DNA from: Desulfobulbus_C sp964551175
GTDB lineage: Bacteria > Desulfobacterota > Desulfobulbia > Desulfobulbales > Desulfobulbaceae
Assembly (NCBI GenBank): GCA_964551175.1
Contig: CAZKBZ010000040.1
Span: forward strand, 1-23,667
Reading direction: 5' to 3'
Length of the DNA: 23,667 bases
Below the pieces are notes generated by a model. It did not search any database, had not been told where the DNA came from, and worked only from the letters and a program-made list of their open reading frames with translations. A program made the position numbers and the translations under genes. Shown one piece after another: positions 15,826 to 22,834 of the stretch. Each line of letters begins with the position of its first letter. The stretch's first letter is position 1.

Positions 15826-16539
15826 TTGAAGAACAGACAACTAAAAGCCGTGATCCTGCTCAGCGGAGGCCTTGATTCCAGCACGGTGCTGGCTATTGCC
15901 CGCAGCAGGGGCTACCTGTGCTACTGTCTCAGTTTCCGCTACGGTCAGAAGCAGGATATCGAGCTGCAGCGGGCTGCAGCTGTTGCAGAAGCCATGCATG
16001 CTGAGCAGCACATGATCCTGCGCCTGGACCTGGATACTATCGGCGGTTCCGCCCTGACCGCAGAACTTGCTGTTCCCAAGGATCGTGCAGTCGGGGAAAT
16101 GGAGCGGGAGATCCCGGTAACCTATGTTCCCGGTCGAAATATCATCTTCCTGTCCCATGCTCTGGCCTGGGCTGAAGTAATTGGAGCTGCTGATATCTTT
16201 TTAGGTATTAATGCCGTGGATTACAGCGGCTACCCGGACTGCCGTCCCGATTTTCTGCATGCCTTTGAGCAGATGGCCAACCTGGGCACCAAAGCGGGCA
16301 ATACCGGTAAACCGTTTAGACTGCATGCACCGTTGATCGAGTTGACAAAAAAAGAAATCGTGGAGGTAGGGTTGACCTTAGGCGTGGATTACTCCATAAC
16401 CCACAGCTGCTATGACCCCCAGGGTGAACTTGCCTGCGGTCGCTGTGATGCCTGTATACTCAGGTTGAAAGGGTTTGCAGAGGCAGGGTTGCAGGATCCG
16501 ATACAATACGTGGGGAAAAGAGAAGGTTCAGGGTCCTGA
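15826..16539 (+). CDS. queC: 7-Cyano-7-deazaguanine (preQ0) synthase QueC
   Basis: Converts 7-carboxy-7-deazaguanine to preQ0 with ATP and ammonia, on the route to queuosine in tRNA. The protein (237 residues from this start) has the N-type ATP-pyrophosphatase P-loop LLSGGLDSSTVLA at 11-23, SFRYGQKQ, YVPGRNIIFLSHALAWAE, GINAVDYSGYPDCRP, LIELTKKEIVE, and the zinc-binding cluster SCYDPQGELACGRCDAC. The TTG at 15826 is preferred since AAGGA lies just upstream. A GTG at 15808, overlapping sfsA by 11 bases, is the alternative and adds six residues. No other queuosine genes are in the window. It converges with pyrC 39 bases downstream. Confidence 0.93.
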   Translation: MKNRQLKAVILLSGGLDSSTVLAIARSRGYLCYCLSFRYGQKQDIELQRAAAVAEAMHAEQHMILRLDLDTIGGSALTAELAVPKDRAVGEMEREIPVTYVPGRNIIFLSHALAWAEVIGAADIFLGINAVDYSGYPDCRPDFLHAFEQMANLGTKAGNTGKPFRLHAPLIELTKKEIVEVGLTLGVDYSITHSCYDPQGELACGRCDACILRLKGFAEAGLQDPIQYVGKREGSGS

Positions 16540-16578
16540 GTTCCGGGTCGGCAGGCCGGCATGAATCAGCTTATCAAC

Positions 16579-17856
16579 TCATTGTTTCAGCAGATTATGG
16601 GTAATCCTCCCACCCACTATGGTCAGTACGGCCCTGCCCTGCAGCTTCCAGCCTAAAAAGGGGGAATTTTTACTCTTTGACACTACCTGGTCTTCCGTAT
16701 AGGTAAAGGTGTACTCCGGATCAATCAGGGTGATATCCGCAGCAGCACCTGTACTGAGCGTTCCTGCCGCAAGACCAAGAATCCTGGCTGGATGAAGTGA
16801 CATCAGCTCGACCAGCCGTGTTTCATCAATCAGCCCGTCCCGCACCAGTTCAAGGGAAAGGGGCAGCGACGTCTCCAGGCCGATAATGCCGTTCATGGCA
16901 AGATCAAACTCCACCTCTTTTTCCAGGATGGAATGGGGTGCATGATCAGTTGCAATGGCATCAAAGGTGCCATCAGCCAGTCCCTGCCTGACGGCCTGCC
17001 TGTCCTCTTCGGAACGCAGGGGAGGATTCATTTTGGCATTGGTGTTATAGCCCTCAACCGCTTCATCGGTAAGGGTAAAATAATGTGGCGTGGTCTCGGC
17101 AGTCACCCGTACACCCCTGGCCTTGGCTGCCCGGATCAGGTCCGTGCTCATGGCACTGCTGACATGGGCGATATGAACCCGTTTTTTTGTATATTCGGCC
17201 AGGGCTATCTCACGGTAGACCATGATCGATTCGGCAGCTGTGGGGATTCCCTTCAGCCCCAGGCGGGTTGAAACTGCGCCCTCGTTCATGACTCCATGGC
17301 TGAGTGAAGGCTCCTCGCTGTGCGAGATGACCGCCAGCTTGTAATCATCGGCATACTCCAGGGCGCGTCGCATGAGCCGGCTGTCGCGCACCGGCAGGCC
17401 GTCATCGCTGACTGCGACAATACCCGCCTCTTTCATGTCACCGAACTCAGCCAGACTGTCGCCTGCGCTGTTCTTGCTGATCGCCCCCACCGGATAAACC
17501 CGGGCAGAACCCTGTGCCGCCCGGGCCAGAATCAAAAGGGTGACTGAACGGGAATCATTGACCGGCCTGGTATTGGGCATGCAGGCAACCCCTGTAAACC
17601 CGCCGGCAGCGGCAGCCTTGGTGCCTGAGAGAATATCCTCTTTATACTCCTCGCCCGGCTCCCGCAGATGCACATGCATATCAATGAGACCGGGTACTAC
17701 CCAGCAGCCTGAAGCATCGATTTCCCGGACATCGGATGGAATGCCGTGATCCAGGTCAGCAATGCAGCCGTCCACCACCAGCAGATCACCCTGACAATCA
17801 ACATTATTTGCCGGATCAATAATCCGGCCGTTTTTTATCAGCAGAGACTCCGACAT
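16579..17856 (-). CDS. pyrC: Dihydroorotase (class I type)
   Basis: Zinc enzyme that closes carbamoyl aspartate to dihydroorotate in pyrimidine synthesis. The 425-residue amidohydrolase shows VVPGLIDMHVHLREPG with the metal-binding H61 and H63, AGGFTGVACMPNT, ISHSEE, HIAHVSS and the catalytic-Asp motif AIATDHAPH, followed by LETSLPLSL and SLHPARILGL. Length and motifs fit the longer form found next to pyrB in many bacteria rather than the short E. coli type. AGGAG lies 5-6 bases before the ATG. It follows pyrB in the same direction, with hairpin element B and 79 further bases between them, so differential expression within the operon is possible. Confidence 0.96.
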   Translation of the reverse strand: MSESLLIKNGRIIDPANNVDCQGDLLVVDGCIADLDHGIPSDVREIDASGCWVVPGLIDMHVHLREPGEEYKEDILSGTKAAAAGGFTGVACMPNTRPVNDSRSVTLLILARAAQGSARVYPVGAISKNSAGDSLAEFGDMKEAGIVAVSDDGLPVRDSRLMRRALEYADDYKLAVISHSEEPSLSHGVMNEGAVSTRLGLKGIPTAAESIMVYREIALAEYTKKRVHIAHVSSAMSTDLIRAAKARGVRVTAETTPHYFTLTDEAVEGYNTNAKMNPPLRSEEDRQAVRQGLADGTFDAIATDHAPHSILEKEVEFDLAMNGIIGLETSLPLSLELVRDGLIDETRLVELMSLHPARILGLAAGTLSTGAAADITLIDPEYTFTYTEDQVVSKSKNSPFLGWKLQGRAVLTIVGGRITHNLLKQ

Positions 17857-17935
17857 GTTTCTCCTATCTCTTTCATCTCTTTATCACCACTAAAACACAT
17901 ACACATTTAATAAGATCTTGAAATGTATTAGTGCA

Positions 17936-18048
17936 CTGTAAGAGTTCAGCAGTGCGTCCGCTGTGCGTGATCGTGGTTGACCGGCCATAGCACGTCTATG
18001 CGGGCAACGACGATCACGTGCAGATGACGTGCTGCTGGACTCTTACAG
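17936..18048. repeat. Structured intergenic hairpin element B (pyrB/pyrC spacer)
   Basis: 113 bases fold end to end. The outer stem pairs 17936-17958 with 18026-18048: 23 unbroken pairs, including three G-U on the plus strand. A 2x2 internal loop follows, then an inner stem of 14 pairs (17961-17974 with 18010-18023), a G-G mismatch, four more pairs, and an apical hairpin CATAG-CACGT-CTATG (17986-18000). GTGC occurs at 17952, 17963, 18018 and 18029, again facing in pairs as tandem U-G/G-U. The layout matches the element at 12357-12460 although the arms differ in sequence. It begins 3 bases beyond the pyrB stop codon and ends 79 bases before the pyrC start. No T-tract or target duplication is seen. 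Confidence 0.75.
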
Positions 18049-18051
18049 TTT

Positions 18052-18984
18052 TCAGCTGTTCCCCATAACCAGATAGAGCAACGCCATGCGAACGGCAACA
18101 CCATTGGTGACCTGCTCAAGGATCACCGACCGTGGTCCATCCGCCACATCCGGCATCAACTCGATACCGCGATTGATAGGCCCCGGATGCATGATCAGCG
18201 CATCCTCCCTGGCCCAGGACGCAACCTTCCGGTTCACCCCGTAGTGCCTGGCATATTCCCTGAACGAAGGCAGCAGCGGATCATCCTGGCGTTCCTTCTG
18301 AATCCGCAGGGTCATGACAACATCCGCATCCTGAACCGCCTCTTTCAGGCTCCTGCAGATCGTTGCCCCCAATACGCCCAGATCAGGCGGGATAAGCGTT
18401 GACGGTCCATAGACAAATACCTGTGATCCCATGCGGGTAAAGCCTAAAATATCGGAATGCGCAACCCGACTGTGCAGGATATCCCCGATAATCGCCACCT
18501 TCAGCCCGTCCAGCCGTCCCTTGTACTCGCGCACCGTCAGCATGTCCAGCAATGCCTGCGAAGGGTGCTCATGGGTGCCGTCTCCCGCGTTGATGACAGC
18601 TGCATTCACGTAACGGGTAAGCATATGGGGGGCACCGGAAAATGAATGGCGGATAATAATAATATCCGGGTGCATGGCCGCAATATTACGGGCCGTATCA
18701 ATGAGTGTCTCCCCCTTGGTGGCTGAACTGGTGGAGGCGGAGATATTAAAGGTATCCGCACTCATTCGTTTGGCAGCAACTTCAAAGGAGAGGCGGGTGC
18801 GGGTGGAAGGTTCAAAAAAGAGATTGATGATGGTATTGCCGCGCAGGGTCGGCACCTTTTTAATGGGCCGGGAAGATATTTCCTTAAACGATTCTGCTGT
18901 AGTTAATATATGATCAATATCATCAACTGATAAATGGTCTATCCCAAGGATATGGCGGTGAGAAAAAAAATATCCGGTGGCCAT
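18052..18984 (-). CDS. pyrB: Aspartate carbamoyltransferase catalytic subunit
   Basis: Joins carbamoyl phosphate and aspartate, the committed step of pyrimidine synthesis. The 310-residue length is standard. FFEPSTRTRLSFE at 57-69 is the carbamoyl-phosphate loop. SSATKGETLIDT, DGTHEHPSQALLD, the domain hinge with GDILHSRVAHS, VMTLRIQKER and the C-terminal HPGPINRGIE (aspartate and phosphate contacts) are all present. No pyrI regulatory subunit is next to it, so this is probably the type that works alone or with PyrC. The start lies 14 bases after the lepB stop codon with no clear ribosome-binding site, suggesting translational coupling. Element B follows its stop codon directly. Confidence 0.96.
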   Translation of the reverse strand: MATGYFFSHRHILGIDHLSVDDIDHILTTAESFKEISSRPIKKVPTLRGNTIINLFFEPSTRTRLSFEVAAKRMSADTFNISASTSSATKGETLIDTARNIAAMHPDIIIIRHSFSGAPHMLTRYVNAAVINAGDGTHEHPSQALLDMLTVREYKGRLDGLKVAIIGDILHSRVAHSDILGFTRMGSQVFVYGPSTLIPPDLGVLGATICRSLKEAVQDADVVMTLRIQKERQDDPLLPSFREYARHYGVNRKVASWAREDALIMHPGPINRGIELMPDVADGPRSVILEQVTNGVAVRMALLYLVMGNS

Positions 18985-18998
18985 GATCGTGTACGTGG

Positions 18999-19649
18999 TC
19001 AGTGGACAAGGTGCCCGATCCTGTTCCAGCGAACAGAGGTAAACCGATCCACAGAGAACAGTGGTTTCTTGACATCCCAGGACCAGTACAGAATAAAAGC
19101 CTTGCCTCGTACCGCCTTCAGGTCGACAAATCCCCAGAAGCGGCCGTCAAAGGAGTTGTCCCGGTTGTCCCCCATCACAAAGATATGGTCCTCCGGCACT
19201 GTAACAGGGCCGAAATTATCACGTGGACCTGCTGATGCAGGCAGTATTGTCCGGTCGGTGAACACGCCGTGTTTATCATCAAAGGGCTTCCCGTTGATAA
19301 ACACCTTTTTATTTCGAATCTCCACCGTGTCGCCTCCAACGGCAATCACTCTTTTTATATAGTCAAGCTTGGGATCACGGGGAAATTTGAACACAACGAT
19401 ATCATTTGGCTGCGGATCATTTATCGGAATCAGCACTGTCCCGGAAATCGGCATCTTGACCCCGTAGATAAACTTGTTGACCAGAATATGATCTCCGATC
19501 TGCAGGGTCGGCAGCATCGAACCCGAAGGGATCTTAAAGGCCTGAACAATAAAGGTTCGGATAAACAGGGCGAGGACAAGGGCAATGATAATAGCCTCGG
19601 CATATTCACGAAAGGTGGACTTCTTTTTCCGGGGTTGCAGATATGCCAC
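18999..19649 (-). CDS. lepB: Signal peptidase I
   Basis: Inner-membrane serine protease that removes signal peptides from exported proteins. The 216-residue protein has one N-terminal membrane segment (about 16-36), the catalytic Ser44 in IPSGSMLPTL, the general-base Lys99 in YIKRVIAVGGD, and box E, FVMGDNRDNSFDGRFWG. The start is a GTG at 19649; GAGG lies about 12 bases upstream, a weak but usable ribosome-binding site. It is the first gene of a likely lepB-pyrB-pyrC operon, divergent from the pil genes. Confidence 0.95.
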   Translation of the reverse strand: MAYLQPRKKKSTFREYAEAIIIALVLALFIRTFIVQAFKIPSGSMLPTLQIGDHILVNKFIYGVKMPISGTVLIPINDPQPNDIVVFKFPRDPKLDYIKRVIAVGGDTVEIRNKKVFINGKPFDDKHGVFTDRTILPASAGPRDNFGPVTVPEDHIFVMGDNRDNSFDGRFWGFVDLKAVRGKAFILYWSWDVKKPLFSVDRFTSVRWNRIGHLVH

Positions 19650-20013
19650 GTCAGACTGCCTCGCTGGGGTTGTGAAAATAGAAACTGATGAAAACTATCC
19701 GAAAGAAAAGATAAATTCAAGAACCTTTAAGAAAACTTTATTGAATGACCATTCACAACACATACAAAATATGCCATTTCAGGCAGATATACCACAACAT
19801 ATGGTATACGAAATGGTAATTCAACGGTATATCTACCCGTTTTCCAAACAAGAAATTTAAAAAAAATGCATGGATGGCTTGACAAAGTTTTAAATTTATG
19901 ACCATATACAACTATACGTACAAATATTTATACTTGTTTGTCCTGATAGGTACAGTCAGCTCACCGGTCTAACCGTTGGGCTTGAAAACACTCTTAACCC
20001 CGTAAAATCCGGC
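19650..20013. promoter_or_regulatory. Divergent lepB/pilM regulatory region with inverted repeats
   Basis: A 364-base AT-rich spacer with no credible gene. A possible plus-strand promoter is TTGACA (19879-19884) with CATATA 18 bases on. Several nested repeats lie at 19774-19834: TATACCA (19788-19794) with TGGTATA (19802-19808), CCATTTC (19774-19780) with GAAATGG (19810-19816), and a perfect 9-base pair AGATATACC (19785-19793) and GGTATATCT (19826-19834). They could be operator half-sites between the two promoters. No regulator gene is nearby to pair them with. Confidence 0.35.
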
Positions 20014-21060
20014 ATGGCGCAAAAGGAAAATCTTATAATCGGACTTGATATCGGATCCCATGCAGTGAAAGCCTGCCAGCTCCAGAAAGCAGGCAGCAGC
20101 TACCGGTTGCTTGCTGTCGGCAGTGCCGCCATCCCCCCCGGAGCTGTTGAAGACGGGGTGCTGCAGGATCCGGACGAGGTGGCAAAGGCCATTGTTGAAC
20201 TGTTCAAGAACCTGAAAATAAAAGGCAAACGGGTCGGCATCTCCATTTCAGGTTATTCGGTTATTGTCAAAAAAATCAATTTAGAGGTGATGAGCGATGA
20301 AGAGCTTGATGACTACATCTCTGAAGAGGCTGAGCAGTACATACCTTTTGACATAGACGATGTCTACCTGGACTATCAGGTCATCAGGGCAGGGGCTGAT
20401 GAATTTGACCGCAGTGATGTCATGCTGGTGGCTGCAAAAAAAGATGTCATTGACGACTATCTTGACATGCTGCAGGAGCTGAAACTGCTGCCGGTGCTGG
20501 TGGATGTAGATGGTTTTGCCCTGGAGAATATCTGGGAGAGAACTGCCGACAGACGGGGAAACGTCGCCCTGGTCGATATCGGCGCCTCTAAGATGAATAT
20601 CAATATTATCGCGGACGGTGCCTCGGTACTGGCCCGGGATGTTGTAGTGGGCAGCGAACAGCTCACCAACCAGATTGCCAATACCCTGGAAATTGATTTT
20701 GAAAAGGCGGAAAAACTGAAGCTGGGTCAGATTCCTGCCGGCGAATACCAGGAGGAACTGGAAGAGATCTTTACCCAGACCTGCAGCCAGTGGGTGCTGG
20801 AGATCAAGAAAGCTATTGATCTGTATATGGCGAATAATCCAGACAAGCCGCTTGTCAGCCTGGTGCTGAGCGGCGGCGGCTCAAAGGTACGTGGGTTAAA
20901 AGAGTACATTGCAGCCGAAACGGGTCTGGAAGTCATTGGATTTAACCCCTTTGCCAGCATGAAACTGAACGACAAGAAGATTGACCCGGAATACCTTGAG
21001 GTCATAGCTCCGGAACTGGCCATTGCAGCAGGACTGGCTATACGTCCGGCCGAGTTTTAA
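20014..21060 (+). CDS. pilM: Type IV pilus assembly protein PilM
   Basis: Cytoplasmic actin-like ATPase that docks to the N-terminal tail of PilN and helps set up the type IV pilus alignment complex. The 348 residues show the actin-fold phosphate loops LIIGLDIGSHAVKACQL (8-24) and ALVDIGASKMNINI, the adenosine motif LVLSGGGSKVRGL, and the PilM-type segment EEAEQYIPFDIDDVYLDYQV. Length is typical. The ATG at 20014 has no obvious ribosome-binding site. It leads a tight pilMNOPQ operon with pilN starting 3 bases after its stop codon. Confidence 0.95.
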   Translation: MAQKENLIIGLDIGSHAVKACQLQKAGSSYRLLAVGSAAIPPGAVEDGVLQDPDEVAKAIVELFKNLKIKGKRVGISISGYSVIVKKINLEVMSDEELDDYISEEAEQYIPFDIDDVYLDYQVIRAGADEFDRSDVMLVAAKKDVIDDYLDMLQELKLLPVLVDVDGFALENIWERTADRRGNVALVDIGASKMNINIIADGASVLARDVVVGSEQLTNQIANTLEIDFEKAEKLKLGQIPAGEYQEELEEIFTQTCSQWVLEIKKAIDLYMANNPDKPLVSLVLSGGGSKVRGLKEYIAAETGLEVIGFNPFASMKLNDKKIDPEYLEVIAPELAIAAGLAIRPAEF

Positions 21061-21063
21061 GCC

Positions 21064-21642
21064 ATGGTACATATTAATCTCCTGCCGGTCAGGCAGATCA
21101 AGCAGAAGGCAGCGGCCCGGCAACAGCTCCTTACGTTTTTCCTCTCCTTTCTTCTGCTCCTTGCGGTTCTGGGGGTAGTCGGCTTTTTCCAGGTCAGCAA
21201 GGCCAACCTGCTGCAGCAGGATATTTCCAGGCTGCAGACGGAAAAGCAGAAACATGCCAAAACGCTGAAGCTGATCAAACAGCTGGAAAAAGACAAGGAG
21301 CTCATTGAAAAACGAATAGCTATCATCAAGCAGCTGAAACAGTCTTCATCCCTGACAGTCCACGTCCTTGATGAGATTGCCAACCTGACACCGACCGACC
21401 GCATGTGGCTGACTTCAATCACCCAGAGTGGAGGGAACCTCAAGATTACGGGTATGGCCCTGGACAACCGGACCATAGCAAAATACATGGAAGACCTGAA
21501 AACCTCCCCGTATATCACCAGTGTGAACCTGGCAAAAACAGCCCTGAAAAGTTATGCCGGGCGAAACCTGAAAGATTTTTCACTGTCCTGCTCCATTGCA
21601 GTTCCGGCGGCAAAACAGGTGGAAAAAACAGAAAAAAAATAA
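21064..21642 (+). CDS. pilN: Type IV pilus assembly protein PilN
   Basis: Inner-membrane protein that joins PilM to PilO. The 192-residue product begins with the PilM-binding motif INLLP (residues 4-8), has one transmembrane helix (about 23-43), a Lys/Gln-rich coiled coil (about 45-92), and a periplasmic ferredoxin-like domain with LDEIANLTPTDRMWLTSI and ITGMALDNRTIAKYMEDL. It starts 3 bases after pilM and ends 15 bases before pilO. Confidence 0.94.
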   Translation: MVHINLLPVRQIKQKAAARQQLLTFFLSFLLLLAVLGVVGFFQVSKANLLQQDISRLQTEKQKHAKTLKLIKQLEKDKELIEKRIAIIKQLKQSSSLTVHVLDEIANLTPTDRMWLTSITQSGGNLKITGMALDNRTIAKYMEDLKTSPYITSVNLAKTALKSYAGRNLKDFSLSCSIAVPAAKQVEKTEKK

Positions 21643-21657
21643 CCTGCTTACTTCATT

Positions 21658-22299
21658 ATGGCACCAGCCGGCTCGTCAGCAAAATTCGATACCTTTCTGA
21701 CCAAGAAGTATATTCCACTTGAACGAAAGGTGAAAATCCTCCTGGCAGTGGTTCTCCTGCTGCTGCCGGTGGTCCTGTTCTACTTCCTTTTCTTCCAGCC
21801 AAAACAGGACAAGATAACAAAACTGCAACAGCAGAAGGCCAAATTAACCACTGAGGTCAAAAAGGCGAAAATAGCGGCCAGAAACCTGAAAAAATACCAG
21901 GATGAAGTGGCCGAAGCCCAGAAACGGTTTGCCGAGACCGCTGTTGTCCTGCCCAAAAGAAAGGAAATCCCCAACCTGCTGCGCAACATCTCCGATCTTG
22001 GCAAGGGTGCGGGACTGGACTTTCTCTCCTTTAAGCCCGGCAGTGAGATTCCCAAGGATTTTTATGCCGAGATTCCCGTTGATATCTCGATTCGCGGGCC
22101 CTACCATAACATGGGCTATTTCCTTGACCAGGTCTCCAAGCTGGATCGAATTGTCACTGTTAATAACATAAAGATGGGGTCACCGAAAAAAGAAGGCGGT
22201 GAGATGCTGTTAAACTCAAACTGTCGACTGGTGACCTACCGCTTTACCAATACCCAGGTCAGTACCAACGACAAGAAGAAAAAAAAAGGTAAAAAATAG
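21658..22299 (+). CDS. pilO: Type IV pilus assembly protein PilO
   Basis: Inner-membrane partner of PilN in the pilus alignment complex. The 213 residues comprise a short cytoplasmic start, a transmembrane helix (about 27-46), a coiled coil (about 50-95), and a periplasmic domain with VVLPKRKEIPNLLRNISDLGKGAGLDFLSFKPG and IPVDISIRGPYHNMGYFLDQVSKLDRIVTV, all typical of PilO. The C-terminus is an unusual run of lysines (NDKKKKKGKK). The ribosome-binding region is poor. Confidence 0.94.
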   Translation: MAPAGSSAKFDTFLTKKYIPLERKVKILLAVVLLLLPVVLFYFLFFQPKQDKITKLQQQKAKLTTEVKKAKIAARNLKKYQDEVAEAQKRFAETAVVLPKRKEIPNLLRNISDLGKGAGLDFLSFKPGSEIPKDFYAEIPVDISIRGPYHNMGYFLDQVSKLDRIVTVNNIKMGSPKKEGGEMLLNSNCRLVTYRFTNTQVSTNDKKKKKGKK

Positions 22300-22310
22300 G
22301 ACCCGTCGGT

Positions 22311-22829
22311 ATGCAGTGTATCCATAAAACAACCCTATTGTGCCTGGCAGTTCTGCTTACAGCAGGTGTATTGATTGTTCCTGTCCAGGCAACGGAAACC
22401 ATCACAGGCAGTGCAGATCCGGGCCGGTTGCCGGGAGAGGATCCGGCACAGACCCTGCAGAAATTCGAGTACCAGCTTGAAGGCCGGCCGGATCCATTTG
22501 TTCCTTTTATTTCCGACAAAGTCGCCACCCAGAAAATCGGCCCTGATGACATTGTTGAAGAGGAAGTCGAGTTGACCGGGATGCGCCGCTTTGAGCCGGG
22601 TCAGCTGACCCTGGTTGCCGTCATGTTTTCCGGCGACAGGCGAATAGCCATGGTTGAAGATGTAACGGGCAAGGGTTACCTGCTCAACGAAGGCATGCCC
22701 ATAGGCAGACGCGGCGTTGTCAGCCGGATAGACGGAGATCAGGTCACGGTTATTGAAACCGCCCATACACGGGCCGGCAGGAAACTTGAAAATACAATTG
22801 TTATCCGCCTGAATAAAGAGGGAGATTAA
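22311..22829 (+). CDS. pilP: Type IV pilus assembly protein PilP
   Basis: Periplasmic protein that connects the PilN-PilO complex to the PilQ secretin. The 172-residue product has an N-terminal signal segment (about 1-27). It lacks the lipobox Cys usual in well-studied PilP proteins and looks like a signal peptidase I substrate (VQA before TE). An unstructured linker follows with the YQLEGRPDPFVPF motif (the RxDPF signature), then the C-terminal beta domain (LTLVAVMFSGDRRIAMVEDVTGKGYLLNEGMPIGRRG). It starts 11 bases after pilO and ends 5 bases before pilQ. Confidence 0.92.
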   Translation: MQCIHKTTLLCLAVLLTAGVLIVPVQATETITGSADPGRLPGEDPAQTLQKFEYQLEGRPDPFVPFISDKVATQKIGPDDIVEEEVELTGMRRFEPGQLTLVAVMFSGDRRIAMVEDVTGKGYLLNEGMPIGRRGVVSRIDGDQVTVIETAHTRAGRKLENTIVIRLNKEGD

Positions 22830-22834
22830 TAAAC

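Noticed and set aside
12357..18048. Elements A and B as ends of an insertion sequence or as a MITE with target duplications
   Set aside because: No flanking direct repeats, no transposase, and the arms of the two elements do not match each other in sequence.
19771..19860. 29-codon open frame in the lepB/pilM spacer
   Set aside because: It overlaps the inverted repeats, has no ribosome-binding site and no recognisable features.
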